Assembly (NCBI GenBank): GCA_000023185.1
Contig: CP001622.1
Span: 2,232,001-2,296,000 of the forward strand
DNA from: Rhizobium leguminosarum bv. trifolii WSM1325
GTDB taxonomy: Bacteria > Pseudomonadota > Alphaproteobacteria > Rhizobiales > Rhizobiaceae
Length of the DNA stretch: 64,000 nucleotides
Reading direction: 5' to 3'
A model generated the notes under the pieces. That model was not told the origin of the DNA and ran no database searches. It worked only from the letters and a program-made list of their open reading frames with translations. Shown here one piece after another: positions 25,225 to 34,318 of this stretch (its first letter is position 1; each line of letters opens with the position of its first letter). Made by a program: the position numbers and the translations under genes.

Positions 25225-26175
25225 TCAGTTGATCAATCGCTGCGCGGTAAACTTGTCCGTAACAAGCATGTCGATGACCCCCACGCGGAGCGCGCCTGCA
25301 ATAGCGTCAGTCTTTTTGGACCCGCCGGCAAGAGCAATGACCCGGTCCACCCGTTCGAGATCCTCGAGGGGAAGTCCTATGACCCGGTCGTCCAGGGGTG
25401 TCTTGACCGGCTTGCCGTTTTTATTGAAGAAGCGAAGCGAGATATCGCCGACGGCTCCCGCTTCCGCGAGATCAGAGAGTTCGCGAGACGAAAAGATGTT
25501 GCCGGACCGTGCGAGAAGTTCGGACGGCTCGACTGCCCCGATTCCGACGATCGCAAGCGTTATGCTGCCGAACAAGTCCATCGTCTCCCGAACGTATGGA
25601 TCGGCCTGCATAAGAAATTTTGCCTCTCTGGACGTCGTAACACCCTGCACAGCGAGCAGTTTTGGCTCAGCGCCGGTCAGCCGAGCAAGCCGCGTGGTAA
25701 GCTGCGTCGCATGCGTCTGCACTGAAGGATCGCCCATGCCTCCAAGGGTTTGGACGACGTATTTCGCCTGAGCGCTCTTCAGGGGATGAATGTTCTCGAC
25801 CATCTTGGAGATGGTCTGGCTCCAACTCGAAACGCCGATGATCTCCCCTGGCGCTAGCGTTACCTCCAAGAGATGAGCCGCTGCCTCTCCGATACGGGCC
25901 ATGATGGCTCCGTCCCGATCTTCCGTACACTCAACGACGATCGCCTCCGGCAAATCATATTTCTCGCGAAGTGCGCTCTCAAGCTCGCTGTAGGTGCCAA
26001 CGGGAGGGGTCACGCTGGTTCGCACAATATCTTCGGCCTCGGCACGCTTGAGCATGCGCGACACCGTCGCCTGCGACAGACGAAGGTGCTGTGCGATCTC
26101 CGCCTGTCGCCGTCCCTCCAAGTGGTACATCTGGGCGACCCTTGAGATGAGGCGGAGTTCATTGAGGCGAGTCAT
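25225..26175 (-). CDS. SorC-family transcriptional regulator
   Basis: A 316-residue regulator. The N-terminal helix-turn-helix (residues about 20-50, RRQAEIAQHLRLSQATVSRMLKRAE) binds DNA. The rest is the sugar-phosphate-binding SorC/CggR-like domain (GVSSWSQTISKMVE, VVQTLGGMG, IVGIGAVEPSELL, ALAGGSKKTDAI). It is the last gene of a minus-strand unit after the kinase and transketolase genes. A 14-base palindrome just upstream of its start also occurs twice in the divergent promoter at 29510-29662, so it probably controls the whole locus in response to a phosphorylated sugar. Confidence 0.9.
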   Translation of the reverse strand: MTRLNELRLISRVAQMYHLEGRRQAEIAQHLRLSQATVSRMLKRAEAEDIVRTSVTPPVGTYSELESALREKYDLPEAIVVECTEDRDGAIMARIGEAAAHLLEVTLAPGEIIGVSSWSQTISKMVENIHPLKSAQAKYVVQTLGGMGDPSVQTHATQLTTRLARLTGAEPKLLAVQGVTTSREAKFLMQADPYVRETMDLFGSITLAIVGIGAVEPSELLARSGNIFSSRELSDLAEAGAVGDISLRFFNKNGKPVKTPLDDRVIGLPLEDLERVDRVIALAGGSKKTDAIAGALRVGVIDMLVTDKFTAQRLIN

Positions 26176-26189
26176 CGCTAATCCTAGGG

Positions 26190-26203
26190 TGAATTTTTAT
26201 TCA
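26190..26203 (-). promoter_or_regulatory. Probable SorC operator, site 1
   Basis: TGAATTTTTATTCA, a palindrome just upstream of the sorC-type gene that overlaps the stop codon of the kinase gene. Two relatives lie at 29510-29523 and 29649-29662. Confidence 0.6.
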
Positions 26204-27663
26204 TCATTAGCCGTTGTTTCGCGTGCCGTCGAGCGGGCAAGTGCATCATTCCAGGTATTCAGAAGCACCGCTCGATCCACGGGTTCCGGGTCAATAATAT
26301 GCGAGCTCCGGGGCAGCTCTGCGATAACCTGAAGATCGCTCCACAGGCCAAGTGAAAGACCCGCGAGATATGCGGCCCCCAAAGCCGAGGCCTCGGGTGC
26401 TTCGCATTGGATCACGGGATGTTCGATGAGGTTCGAGACACATTGCATCAGGAAGCGGTTTTGGCTCGGTCCGCCGTCTACATAGAGCGCCCCGAGCTCG
26501 CCGCCGCTTTGTGCTCGCATGGCGGCGATCACGTCGTGCACCTGGAAGGCGATCGAGTCGGTTACCGACCGCGCCATTTGCGCACGTGTCGTATTGAAGT
26601 TGATCTGGGAGAACAGGGCACGGGCGTCGGAGTTCCAATAGGGTGCGCCCAGTCCCACGAATGCTGGCACGAAGCCCGGTCCGCCTGGTTCGGCGCTCGC
26701 TGCAAGTTCGACAAGGGCCGCCACGTCCGAAAGGCCGAGAATGCCTGCCATCCAGGGGAGACTGGCGGCGCAAACCAAAATATTGCCTTCGAAAGCGAAA
26801 GTCGGCTTTCCATTGAGACGCCATGCGACGGTCGTTGTGACGCCGTTGCGTGGAGGAATAAATCGCGGAAGCGTCGTCATCACCGACGAGCCGGTTCCGA
26901 AGGTTACCTTGCCATCACCCGGCTTGAATGCTCCATGACTGAACAGCGCAGCATGACTGTCTCCGACCACGGCCATGATCGGAGTTCCATCCGGCACGCC
27001 TGGCGACCCTTGAGTCCTGCCGAAGTCGGCAGAGCTGTCGAGTACCTCGGGGAGAAGCGCGATATCCACGCCGAAAATCTCGCCAAGTTCCTCGCTCCAT
27101 CTCTGCTCCTGGAGATCGAACAACTGGCTCCTTGCGGCATTGGAAGCATCGCAGGCATGCCGGCGCCCGCCTGTCAGGCAGTGGACGAGCCAACTGTCGA
27201 CCGTTCCCAGCCGCACCGATCGCCCGGCCGGAATACGGTCGAGCAGCCATCGGAATTTCGAACCCGGGAACATCGGATCCAGCGGCAGGCCCGTGAGCGC
27301 CTGCACACGGTCAAGGTGGCCTTCGGCAATGAGACGTTCGCAATCCTGTGCCGTTCGACGGCACTGCCAGCTTACCACCGGCCCAAGTGCTTCTCCCGTT
27401 TCGGCGTCCCAAGCAGTGACTGACTCGCGCTGATTGGAAATCGCCACGGCCTCGACAGCCACGTCGGGGGTGGCCTTCAGGCAGGCGTCGATCGCCTCGC
27501 AGACGGATGCGTAGAGCCGGTGTGGATCTTGTTCGACCCAGCCGGGTTTCGGATAGGTGATGCCGACTGGAGCCGAACCTCTGCCAACAATTTCTCCCTT
27601 TTCGGAAACCAGAACTGCCTTTGAATTGGTGGTTCCCTGGTCAATTGCCAGAATTGCCCGCAT
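26197..27663 (-). CDS. FGGY-family carbohydrate kinase
   Basis: A 488-residue ATP-dependent sugar or polyol kinase. The N-terminal phosphate loop is AIDQGTTNSKAVLV. The FGGY N-domain has AISNQRESVTAWDAETG and VSWQCRRT. The C-domain has KVTFGTGSSVMTT, YVDGGPSQNRFLMQ and EASALGAAYLAG. It reads closest to glycerol/xylulose-type kinases, but its neighbours (two-part transketolase, ribose-type importer, SDR) point to phosphorylation of a ketose or polyol that transketolase then cleaves. Its stop codon lies inside a probable SorC operator. Confidence 0.88.
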   Translation of the reverse strand: MRAILAIDQGTTNSKAVLVSEKGEIVGRGSAPVGITYPKPGWVEQDPHRLYASVCEAIDACLKATPDVAVEAVAISNQRESVTAWDAETGEALGPVVSWQCRRTAQDCERLIAEGHLDRVQALTGLPLDPMFPGSKFRWLLDRIPAGRSVRLGTVDSWLVHCLTGGRRHACDASNAARSQLFDLQEQRWSEELGEIFGVDIALLPEVLDSSADFGRTQGSPGVPDGTPIMAVVGDSHAALFSHGAFKPGDGKVTFGTGSSVMTTLPRFIPPRNGVTTTVAWRLNGKPTFAFEGNILVCAASLPWMAGILGLSDVAALVELAASAEPGGPGFVPAFVGLGAPYWNSDARALFSQINFNTTRAQMARSVTDSIAFQVHDVIAAMRAQSGGELGALYVDGGPSQNRFLMQCVSNLIEHPVIQCEAPEASALGAAYLAGLSLGLWSDLQVIAELPRSSHIIDPEPVDRAVLLNTWNDALARSTARETTANDE

Positions 27664-27731
27664 TCTATCCTCCCCAGATCAGACGGCAGCCGGGACGACA
27701 AAAAGCGTCCGGGCTGATCACGTCATCCCAC

Positions 27732-28688
27732 TTACTTGCGCCTGATCAGCGACTGCGCGGCGTCGGCGATTGCGGACGGCGCCATCCCGAATTCGTCGAG
27801 CAGGAACTCTGCCGAACCGGTCGGAGCGTAGACGCCGGGAACGCCGAGACGTTTCATCGGGACCGGAGCATTGTCGACCACCACTTCGGCGACCGCGGAA
27901 CCGAGCCCGCCAAAAATTGAATGCTCTTCGGCTGTGACGATCGCTCCGGTTTCCTTCGCCGCGGCGATGATTGCCTCCTCGTCGATCGGACGAACCGTTG
28001 CAAGGTTGAGCACTCTGGCGTTGATGCCGCGTTCTGCGAGGATCTCGGCAGCCTTTAAGATTCGATGAGTCAAAGTGCCGTTTGCGATAAGGGTGACGTC
28101 GGAACCCTGGCGAAGGAGGTTTGCCTTGCCAAGTTCGAACTTGTGACCCTCCGGAAGGAGATCAGGCACACCTACGCGAGACAGACGCAGGAAACAGGGG
28201 CCGTTATAGGCCGCGGCCCACTCAACCGCAGCAGCTGTTTCGATGCGGTCACAAGGCGCAATGACCGGAAGATTAGGCAGAACCCGCGTCCAGGCGAAGT
28301 CTTCGATCGAGTGATGGGTCGGGCCGAGTTCGCCATACGCCATTCCGGAAGAAATGCCGACCAGCTTGACGTTGGCATTCGAATACGAAATATCGGCCTT
28401 GATCTGCTCCAGCGACCGTCCCGTTAGAAACGGAGCGGCGGCGCACACGAACGGAAGGCGTCCGCCATTGGCGAGGCCTGCTGCAACCCCCACCATGTTC
28501 TGCTCGGCGATGCCGACATTGACGAGGCGCTCTCCAAATTTCGCCTTGAAGCCGCCGAGCTTGGAGGAGCCCACGGAGTCGTTGCAGACGGCAACGATCG
28601 TTTCGTTTTCGGCTGCCAGCCGCTCAAGCGTGGTGGCGAATGCGTCGCGGCAATCGTAGAGCTTGGGTGCGTTTATTGGCGCGTTCAT
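27732..28688 (-). CDS. Transketolase, C-terminal subunit
   Basis: 318 residues covering the pyrimidine-binding and C-terminal domains of a transketolase. The Glu that activates thiamine diphosphate is in NVGIAEQNMVG, and substrate-side His residues lie in GPTHHSIED. The C-terminal domain starts near residue 190 (LIANGTLTHRIL) and includes TAEEHSIFGGLGSAVAE. The start is the ATG at 28688, which overlaps the stop of the N-subunit gene (TGATG) and has GGAGG seven bases upstream. The two subunits must be made together to form one active site. Confidence 0.9.
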   Translation of the reverse strand: MNAPINAPKLYDCRDAFATTLERLAAENETIVAVCNDSVGSSKLGGFKAKFGERLVNVGIAEQNMVGVAAGLANGGRLPFVCAAAPFLTGRSLEQIKADISYSNANVKLVGISSGMAYGELGPTHHSIEDFAWTRVLPNLPVIAPCDRIETAAAVEWAAAYNGPCFLRLSRVGVPDLLPEGHKFELGKANLLRQGSDVTLIANGTLTHRILKAAEILAERGINARVLNLATVRPIDEEAIIAAAKETGAIVTAEEHSIFGGLGSAVAEVVVDNAPVPMKRLGVPGVYAPTGSAEFLLDEFGMAPSAIADAAQSLIRRK

Positions 28689-29497
28689 CACAGTGCCTCC
28701 GACAATTCTGCCAATGCGATTTCGTATTGTTCCTTGCTCGGTACCTTGTGGTGCCAGTCGACTCGGTCTTGCATGAACGAGATTCCATGCCCCTTATTGG
28801 TGTGGGCCACGATGCAATGCGGTCTCGATACCCGGTGTTCGAGGGCTGAAACGACTTCGCTCATGTTGTTCCCATTGATCTCGGTGACTTCCCAATCGAA
28901 AGCTTCAAGCTTCGGACGAAGCGGGGCGAGATCGTTGGTTTCCGCCAGGGCGGCGCCCTGCTGGAACCTGTTGTGGTCGATCACCAGCGTCAGGTTATCG
29001 AGCTTGAACTGCGCGGCCGCCATGATCGCTTCCCAGTTGGAACCCTCCTGCATCTCACCGTCGCCGGTGACGACATAGGTGTGATATTTCGCGCCTGAGA
29101 GCTTGGCGGCTTTTGCCATTCCTATTGCGACTGGAAGACCGTGGCCGAGCGGCCCGGTATTCGTTTCGACGCCAGGAACCTTGTTGCAATTTGGATGTCC
29201 GTTCAGCCTCGAATGCGGCTGCAAGAAGGTGGAAATCTCTTCCTCCGGGATGAAGCCGCGTTTTGCGAGCGTCACATACAGAGCGCACGCAGTATGTCCC
29301 TTCGAAAGAACGAACCTGTCGCGGTCAGGGTGCGTCGGCTGGTCGGGCCAAACATTCAGCACACGAAAATAGAGGGCAGTCAAAATGTCGATGACCGACA
29401 TTTCCCCGCCGATATGGCCGGCGCCCGCTTCAAAGACCGCCCGGAGATCGCGCAATCGGATCTCGCGAGCGACCCGCTCGAGTTCTGTCGTATTCAT
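28688..29497 (-). CDS. Transketolase, N-terminal subunit
   Basis: 269 residues forming the thiamine-diphosphate pyrophosphate-binding half. The cofactor motif GDGEMQEGSNWEA..DHNRFQ is complete (GDG to N). Substrate and cofactor His residues occur in GAGHIGGEMS, SKGHTACALY and GPLGHGLPVAIG. It is the first gene of the minus-strand unit (TktN, TktC, kinase, SorC). Split transketolases of this type with an FGGY kinase and a ribose-type importer are known from branched-pentose (apulose phosphate) pathways, so a specialised ketose-phosphate substrate is plausible rather than housekeeping use. Confidence 0.9.
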   Translation of the reverse strand: MNTTELERVAREIRLRDLRAVFEAGAGHIGGEMSVIDILTALYFRVLNVWPDQPTHPDRDRFVLSKGHTACALYVTLAKRGFIPEEEISTFLQPHSRLNGHPNCNKVPGVETNTGPLGHGLPVAIGMAKAAKLSGAKYHTYVVTGDGEMQEGSNWEAIMAAAQFKLDNLTLVIDHNRFQQGAALAETNDLAPLRPKLEAFDWEVTEINGNNMSEVVSALEHRVSRPHCIVAHTNKGHGISFMQDRVDWHHKVPSKEQYEIALAELSEAL

Positions 29498-29509
29498 GGA
29501 TTCCTCTCA

Positions 29510-29523
29510 TGCATAAATATTCA
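29510..29523 (-). promoter_or_regulatory. Probable SorC operator, site 2
   Basis: TGCATAAATATTCA; read on the minus strand it is TGAATATTTATGCA. It lies 12 bases before the transketolase N-subunit start, in the divergent promoter region. Confidence 0.55.
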
Positions 29524-29648
29524 GTTATCAATATTTTTGCACAAGACACCGATTAGTCAAGTCCTTTAAGTGCTACACCAACAGTTGCAAGTCTAGAAAT
29601 CCTGTTGACAGCCGGAAAGCAACTTGTTAATGAATTTTCCAGCATCAG

Positions 29649-29662
29649 TGAATATTTATTCG
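29649..29662 (+). promoter_or_regulatory. Probable SorC operator, site 3
   Basis: TGAATATTTATTCG, 34 bases before the ABC permease start. It shares the TGAATA-N2-TATTC pattern with sites at 26190 and 29510. Confidence 0.6.
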
Positions 29663-29696
29663 TAGCATGCAATCAGCCTAGGCATAGGGAGGAACA

Positions 29697-30677
29697 ATGG
29701 TGGCGCTCGATATCAATGAACACGGGCTTTCGTCCGGCGCCTGGTTGAGCAAGCTCAAGGGAGCCACCGGCCCGCTCGTGGGGCTGCTCTTGCTTTGCGT
29801 CTTCCTGAGCCTCAGCACCGACACGTTTCTTTCGGTTCGGAACGGTCTCAACATCCTCGATCAGATCACTGTCCTCGGCATCATGGCTGTCGGAATGACC
29901 TTTGTCATTCTGATCGGCGGCATCGATCTCTCCGTCGGCTCGGCACTGGCTCTTGCGATGATGGTCATGGGCTGGACTGCGAATGTCGCCGGCCTACCGC
30001 TGCCGGTCGGGATCGTTTTTGCTCTGGTCGCATCGGGCATTTCGGGCCTGATCGTCGGACTTCTGGTGACGCAGTTCAGGGTTCCAGCCTTTATTGCCAC
30101 TCTTGCGATGATGTCCGCGGCTCGCGGCGTCGCAAATATGATCACGGACGGCCAGCAGATCGTCGGATTCCCCGACTGGTTCATGATGCTGGCAATCGAT
30201 CGCCATTTCGGCGTGTTGACAGCCACTGTGTTTCTCATGCTTGCGGTTGTTCTTGCGGCCTGGCTTTTCCTGCACTTCCGGTCCGAAGGTCGCATGCTCT
30301 ACGCGGTGGGAGGAAATCCGGAAGTCGCGCGCCTTGCGGGTATCAACGTTCCGCTCGTGACGATTGGCGTCTACGTCGCAAGTTCAGTCCTTGCGGGGCT
30401 CGCAGGCATCGTACTCGCCGCCAGGCTGGATTCCGTCCAGCCGTCCAGCGGTCTGGGCTATGAATTGGACACCATCGCAGCAGTCGTCATCGGCGGGACT
30501 TCGCTTTCGGGGGGGGCGGGCGGTATCGGAGGAACACTGATCGGCGTTCTTATCATCGGCGTCCTTCGCAACGGGCTCAATCTTCTCAACGTCTCGCCGT
30601 TCCTGCAGCAAGTGATCATCGGCATCGTCATCGTGCTCGCGGTCGGCGCGGAGACTATTCGTCGGCGTCGCGCCTGA
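29697..30677 (+). CDS. ABC sugar permease, RbsC type
   Basis: A 326-residue inner-membrane permease with about nine hydrophobic segments. The RbsC family block is MTFVILIGGIDLSVGSALALA near residues 66-86, with TQFRVPAFIATLAMMSAARG and AVVIGGTSLSGGAGGIGGTLIG further on. GGGAGGAAC stands before the ATG. First gene of the plus-strand unit (permease, binding protein, ATPase, SDR), divergent from the transketolase unit. Unusually, the permease precedes the binding protein. Confidence 0.92.
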   Translation: MVALDINEHGLSSGAWLSKLKGATGPLVGLLLLCVFLSLSTDTFLSVRNGLNILDQITVLGIMAVGMTFVILIGGIDLSVGSALALAMMVMGWTANVAGLPLPVGIVFALVASGISGLIVGLLVTQFRVPAFIATLAMMSAARGVANMITDGQQIVGFPDWFMMLAIDRHFGVLTATVFLMLAVVLAAWLFLHFRSEGRMLYAVGGNPEVARLAGINVPLVTIGVYVASSVLAGLAGIVLAARLDSVQPSSGLGYELDTIAAVVIGGTSLSGGAGGIGGTLIGVLIIGVLRNGLNLLNVSPFLQQVIIGIVIVLAVGAETIRRRRA

Positions 30678-30684
30678 CGAGCGG

Positions 30685-30705
30685 GGTCCGCCGCGTCGGC
30701 GGACC
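30685..30705 (+). terminator. Intercistronic hairpin between permease and binding protein
   Basis: GGTCCGCCG / CGGCGGACC, a perfect 9-base stem with a 3-base loop. There is no T-run. It may set a processing end and help the higher expression of the binding-protein gene that follows. Confidence 0.5.
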
Positions 30706-30794
30706 AGGAATTCCGCTCCAAGGGTTTGGGGCGGATCAATACCCCGAGGGGGAGGACATACCCGAGGGTTCCATCAAACAACGGAGGAAATACA

Positions 30795-31724
30795 ATGAAA
30801 ATAGCGCGCACCATGCTCGCGTCTGCTGCCCTGCTCGGTCTCATGCTCGGCCCAGTACACGCGGCGGAACTGAAGAAGCTCGGCTTGGCCGTTGCCAACC
30901 TTCAGGCAAACTTCTTCAACCAGATCAAACAATCCGTCGAAGCCGAAGCCAAGAAGCGCGGCATCGAAGTCATCACGGTCGACGCAAAGGGCGACGGGCC
31001 GACGCAGGTCAACCAGATCCAGGACCTCCTGACCCAGAAGATCGACGCGCTGATCTACATTCCGGCAGGTGCGGCGGCTGCGACCGTTCCGGTCAAGCTC
31101 GCCAAGAGCGCTGGTATTCCGGTCGTGAACGTTGACCGCAACGCCGAGGGAGCACCGGGCGATACCTTCCTTGCAACGGATTCCGTCGCGTCTGCCAAGG
31201 CCGTGTGCGACTACATTCTGAAGGAAGCCGGCGGCAAGGGGAAGATGGTCATCATCCACGGCCAGAAGGGCACAACGCCGGAAGTCGATCGTTCGAAGGG
31301 TTGCGCTGAATCTCTCAAGGCATATCCGGACGTCAAGGTTGTCGCCGAGCAGTTCTCGAACATCTGGAGCCAGGACGAAGGATTCCAGATCATGCAGAAT
31401 ATGCTGCAGGCAAATCCGGACGTTTCGATCGTGTTCGCCCAGGCCGACGGCCTTGCCCTTGGCGCCGCGCAGGCGATCAAGGTCGCCAATCCTTCCCAGA
31501 AGATCGTGGTTGGCGGCTTCGATGGTGACACCGCAGCTCTCGAAGCGCTCAGCAAGGGTGTCTTCAACGTAACGGCGACCCAGCAGACGCAGAAGATGGG
31601 CCGCGACGCGGTTGAAAACGCCGCCAAGCTTGTCGCCGGAGAAAAGGTGCCGCCGGTCCAGCTCCTGGATGCCACGCTGACAACCAAGGAAAACGTCGCA
31701 GGCTTCATCGCCAACCATCCGTAA
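30795..31724 (+). CDS. ABC sugar-binding protein, RbsB type
   Basis: A 309-residue periplasmic binding protein of the ribose/xylose class. The signal peptide ends at VHAAE (about residue 23). The two-lobed fold shows AVANLQANFFNQIKQSVEAEAKKRG, VNVDRNAEGAPGDTFLATDSVA (lobe 1 ligand loop), MVIIHGQKGTTPEVDRSKG and VVGGFDGDTAAL (lobe 2). A strong GGAGGAAAT lies before the ATG at 30795; the upstream open frame crosses the intercistronic hairpin and is ignored. The ligand is probably a pentose or polyol. Confidence 0.92.
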   Translation: MKIARTMLASAALLGLMLGPVHAAELKKLGLAVANLQANFFNQIKQSVEAEAKKRGIEVITVDAKGDGPTQVNQIQDLLTQKIDALIYIPAGAAAATVPVKLAKSAGIPVVNVDRNAEGAPGDTFLATDSVASAKAVCDYILKEAGGKGKMVIIHGQKGTTPEVDRSKGCAESLKAYPDVKVVAEQFSNIWSQDEGFQIMQNMLQANPDVSIVFAQADGLALGAAQAIKVANPSQKIVVGGFDGDTAALEALSKGVFNVTATQQTQKMGRDAVENAAKLVAGEKVPPVQLLDATLTTKENVAGFIANHP

Positions 31725-31752
31725 TGAAGTTGAGGTCTTGAGGAGGTGTGCC

Positions 31753-33231
31753 GTGACTGATCCAGTTCTTTCCCTGAGGGGCATATCCAAATGGTATGGG
31801 CCGCTCCAGGTTCTGAAGAATGTCAGCTTGGACGTTTATCCCGGCGAAGTGGTTGCACTTCTCGGTGAAAACGGCGCAGGCAAGTCAACGCTATCGGGCA
31901 TTATCGCCGGGTCACGCACGCCGTCCGAAGGATCAATGACATGGCTGGGGCAGCCTTATGCCCCGGCCACCCCAAGGGAAGCGATCGACAAGGGCGTTGT
32001 CCTGATCCATCAGGAGCTGCAGCTTCTGCCGCAGCTGTCGATCGCGGAAAACGTCTTCATCGGACGTTGGCCGATGAAGAACGGCGTCGTCGACCGCGCC
32101 CAGATGGTTCGCCGGGCCCAGGACCAGCTCGCTCGCTTGAACCTTCACATCCCTGCAACGCGGACGGTCGCCGGCCTTTCCACGGCAAATCAGCAACTCA
32201 TCGAGATCGCCAAGGCGCTGGCTCTCAACGCAAAGCTCCTGATCCTCGATGAGCCGACGGCCGCCCTTGGCGGCGCGGAGACGGAAGCTCTTTTCGAACA
32301 GGTTCGGAAGCTTCGCTCAGAAGGTGTCGGCATCGTCTACATTTCCCACCGCATGGAAGAGATCAAGCGAATAACCGATCGGATCGTCGTTCTTCGCGAT
32401 GGCGAGCGCGTGCAGGAATTCTCCGACAGCGCGACACCGGTGCGAACGATCGTCGAGAGCATGGTCGGACGCCCGCTTGACCGCTTGTTCCCTGCCCTGC
32501 CGGTTCCGACAGAGCATCCAGTACTCCAGGTGTCGGGGCTGTGCTCGCCGGACAACTCGTTCCGTGACGTTACCTTCGAGGTCCGGGCCGGGGAAATTCT
32601 GGGGATCGCCGGATTGGTCGGCGCCGGCCGCACCGAACTGGTGCGTGCGATTTCGGGAGCAGATCCAATCAGTGCTGGGTCGATCAAGCTGGAAGGCGAG
32701 GAACTGAGGCTGCGAGATCCGGCGGACGCGATCGCCAAGGGTATCGTGATGGTTCCGGAAGACCGCAAGGAGCAGGGCCTGATCGTCGGGCACCGGATCA
32801 GCGAGAACATTATCTACGCCAATCTCGACAAGCTGGGCGGGCGTTGGATTACGCCGAGCGTCAAGCGCTCGTTTGCGGAGAAGGCAGTGGCCAAGTTCGG
32901 CGTGAAGGGCCGTGCGGAGCAATATGCCTCGGACCTGTCCGGCGGCAACCAGCAGAAGGTGGTCATCGCGAAATGGCTGATGCGCGATCCTAAGGTCGTC
33001 GTGCTCGACGAACCGACGAGAGGCATCGACGTCGGCGCCCGAGCCGGTATCTACGACATCATCGTCAATCTTGCCAAACGGGGCGTGGCGGTCATCGTCG
33101 TAAGCTCGGACCTCGAGGAAGTTCTCGGAGTCTCCAATCGCATTCTCGTGCTTGCGCAAGGCAAGCAGGCGGGGATTCTCAATCGTGACCAGGCAAATGA
33201 CGTTTCGGTCATGGAACTGGCCACCATCTAA
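31753..33231 (+). CDS. ABC sugar importer ATPase, RbsA type (two domains)
   Basis: 492 residues with two ATP-binding domains. Domain 1 has Walker A GENGAGKST, a diverged signature (LSTANQQLIEIAKAL) and Walker B ILDEPTAALG. Domain 2 has a degenerate A loop (GLVGAGRTE), signature LSGGNQQKVVIAKWL and VVLDEPTRGIDVGA. This asymmetric pattern is normal for RbsA. The GTG start at 31753 is chosen because AGGAGG lies just upstream; an ATG-like start 15 bases earlier does not have that spacing. Follows the binding-protein gene by 28 bases. Confidence 0.93.
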   Translation: MTDPVLSLRGISKWYGPLQVLKNVSLDVYPGEVVALLGENGAGKSTLSGIIAGSRTPSEGSMTWLGQPYAPATPREAIDKGVVLIHQELQLLPQLSIAENVFIGRWPMKNGVVDRAQMVRRAQDQLARLNLHIPATRTVAGLSTANQQLIEIAKALALNAKLLILDEPTAALGGAETEALFEQVRKLRSEGVGIVYISHRMEEIKRITDRIVVLRDGERVQEFSDSATPVRTIVESMVGRPLDRLFPALPVPTEHPVLQVSGLCSPDNSFRDVTFEVRAGEILGIAGLVGAGRTELVRAISGADPISAGSIKLEGEELRLRDPADAIAKGIVMVPEDRKEQGLIVGHRISENIIYANLDKLGGRWITPSVKRSFAEKAVAKFGVKGRAEQYASDLSGGNQQKVVIAKWLMRDPKVVVLDEPTRGIDVGARAGIYDIIVNLAKRGVAVIVVSSDLEEVLGVSNRILVLAQGKQAGILNRDQANDVSVMELATI

Positions 33232-33253
33232 ACAGACAGAGAAAGGAAGAGCG

Positions 33254-34042
33254 GTGTCCGACATCACTCTGAACGCCCCGAAGCTTTTCGATCTCAGCGG
33301 CCAGGTTGCCATCGTGACCGGAGCCGGCAGCGGTATTGGTCAGCGCATTGCCATCGGCCTTGCGCAATGCGGCGCCGACGTGGCGCTGCTCGACCGCCGA
33401 ACCGACGACGGGCTGGTCAAGACGGCCGAACATATTCGCGCCGCCGGCCGCCGCTCGATCCAGATCGCGGCGGATGTCACGAGCAAATCTTCCCTTGGAG
33501 AGGCAATAGCACGGACCGAAGCCGATCTCGGCACGCTGACGCTTGCAGTCAACGCGGCAGGCATCGCTAACGCGAACGCCGCGGAAGAGATGGAGGAGGA
33601 CCAATATCAGACGTTGATGGATATCAACCTGAAAGGTGTCTTTCTTTCCTGCCAGGCCGAGGCTCGCGCCATGCTCAAGAATGGACGCGGCTCCATCGTC
33701 AACATCGCTTCCATGTCCGGCGTGATCGTAAATCGCGGGCTGAGCCAAGCGCACTATAACGCCTCCAAGGCGGGCGTCATCCATATGTCGAAGTCCATGG
33801 CGATGGAATGGGTCGACCGCGGCATTCGCGTCAACACCATCTCCCCCGGATACACGGCAACGCCCATGAACACCCGTCCGGAGATGGTCCACCAGACCAA
33901 GCTCTTCGAAGAGCAGACGCCGATGCAGCGCATGGCAGCGGTGGACGAGATGGTAGGCCCGGCGGTGTTTCTGCTGTCGAATGCAGCAAGTTTCGTGACC
34001 GGCGTCGATCTTCTCGTCGACGGCGGTTTCTGCTGCTGGTGA
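33254..34042 (+). CDS. Short-chain dehydrogenase/reductase
   Basis: A 262-residue NAD(P)-dependent oxidoreductase. The cofactor loop is TGAGSGIGQ near residue 22, NAAG follows, and the catalytic Ser/Tyr/Lys appear in IASMSG and YNASKAG. The C-terminal VDGGFCCW is typical apart from the CCW end. The start is GTG 33254 with AAAGGAAGAG upstream; the open frame reaches back into the ATPase gene. As the fourth gene of the importer unit it probably oxidises the incoming polyol (or its product) to the ketose that the kinase phosphorylates. Substrate is inference. Confidence 0.88.
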   Translation: MSDITLNAPKLFDLSGQVAIVTGAGSGIGQRIAIGLAQCGADVALLDRRTDDGLVKTAEHIRAAGRRSIQIAADVTSKSSLGEAIARTEADLGTLTLAVNAAGIANANAAEEMEEDQYQTLMDINLKGVFLSCQAEARAMLKNGRGSIVNIASMSGVIVNRGLSQAHYNASKAGVIHMSKSMAMEWVDRGIRVNTISPGYTATPMNTRPEMVHQTKLFEEQTPMQRMAAVDEMVGPAVFLLSNAASFVTGVDLLVDGGFCCW

Positions 34043-34123
34043 TGAGAAAGCTCATTGCCGCTGCTGGAAAGTGACCGATCTCGCTTCCTCCCTGGCTGAG
34101 ATCGAGGCGCTGAAGGGACCAAC

Positions 34124-34157
34124 GGGCAAGACGGCGTGCGATATCGCCGTCTTGCCC
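34124..34157 (+). terminator. Strong stem-loop after the SDR gene
   Basis: GGGCAAGACGGCG / CGCCGTCTTGCCC gives a perfect 13-base stem with an 8-base loop, 82 bases after the stop. No T-run follows, so it may be a transcript-end stabiliser. Confidence 0.6.
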
Positions 34158-34318
34158 GCCCTTCACGCTGATCGAACGGGTTGTCGAACGGACCGAGGGC
34201 TCGGATCGTCATCGGCGCTCTAGACTGCCTGAATTCGCGACAACCGTTTGATCTCCAATAATGATCGCATGGTAGGTCGCACCCAGATTTGCTGTTTATC
34301 GACGGACAAGGAAAGAGC

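Noticed and set aside
34043..34318. A gene between the two SDR genes
   Set aside because: Open frames here are short shadows; the only clear structure is the 13-base stem-loop at 34124-34157.
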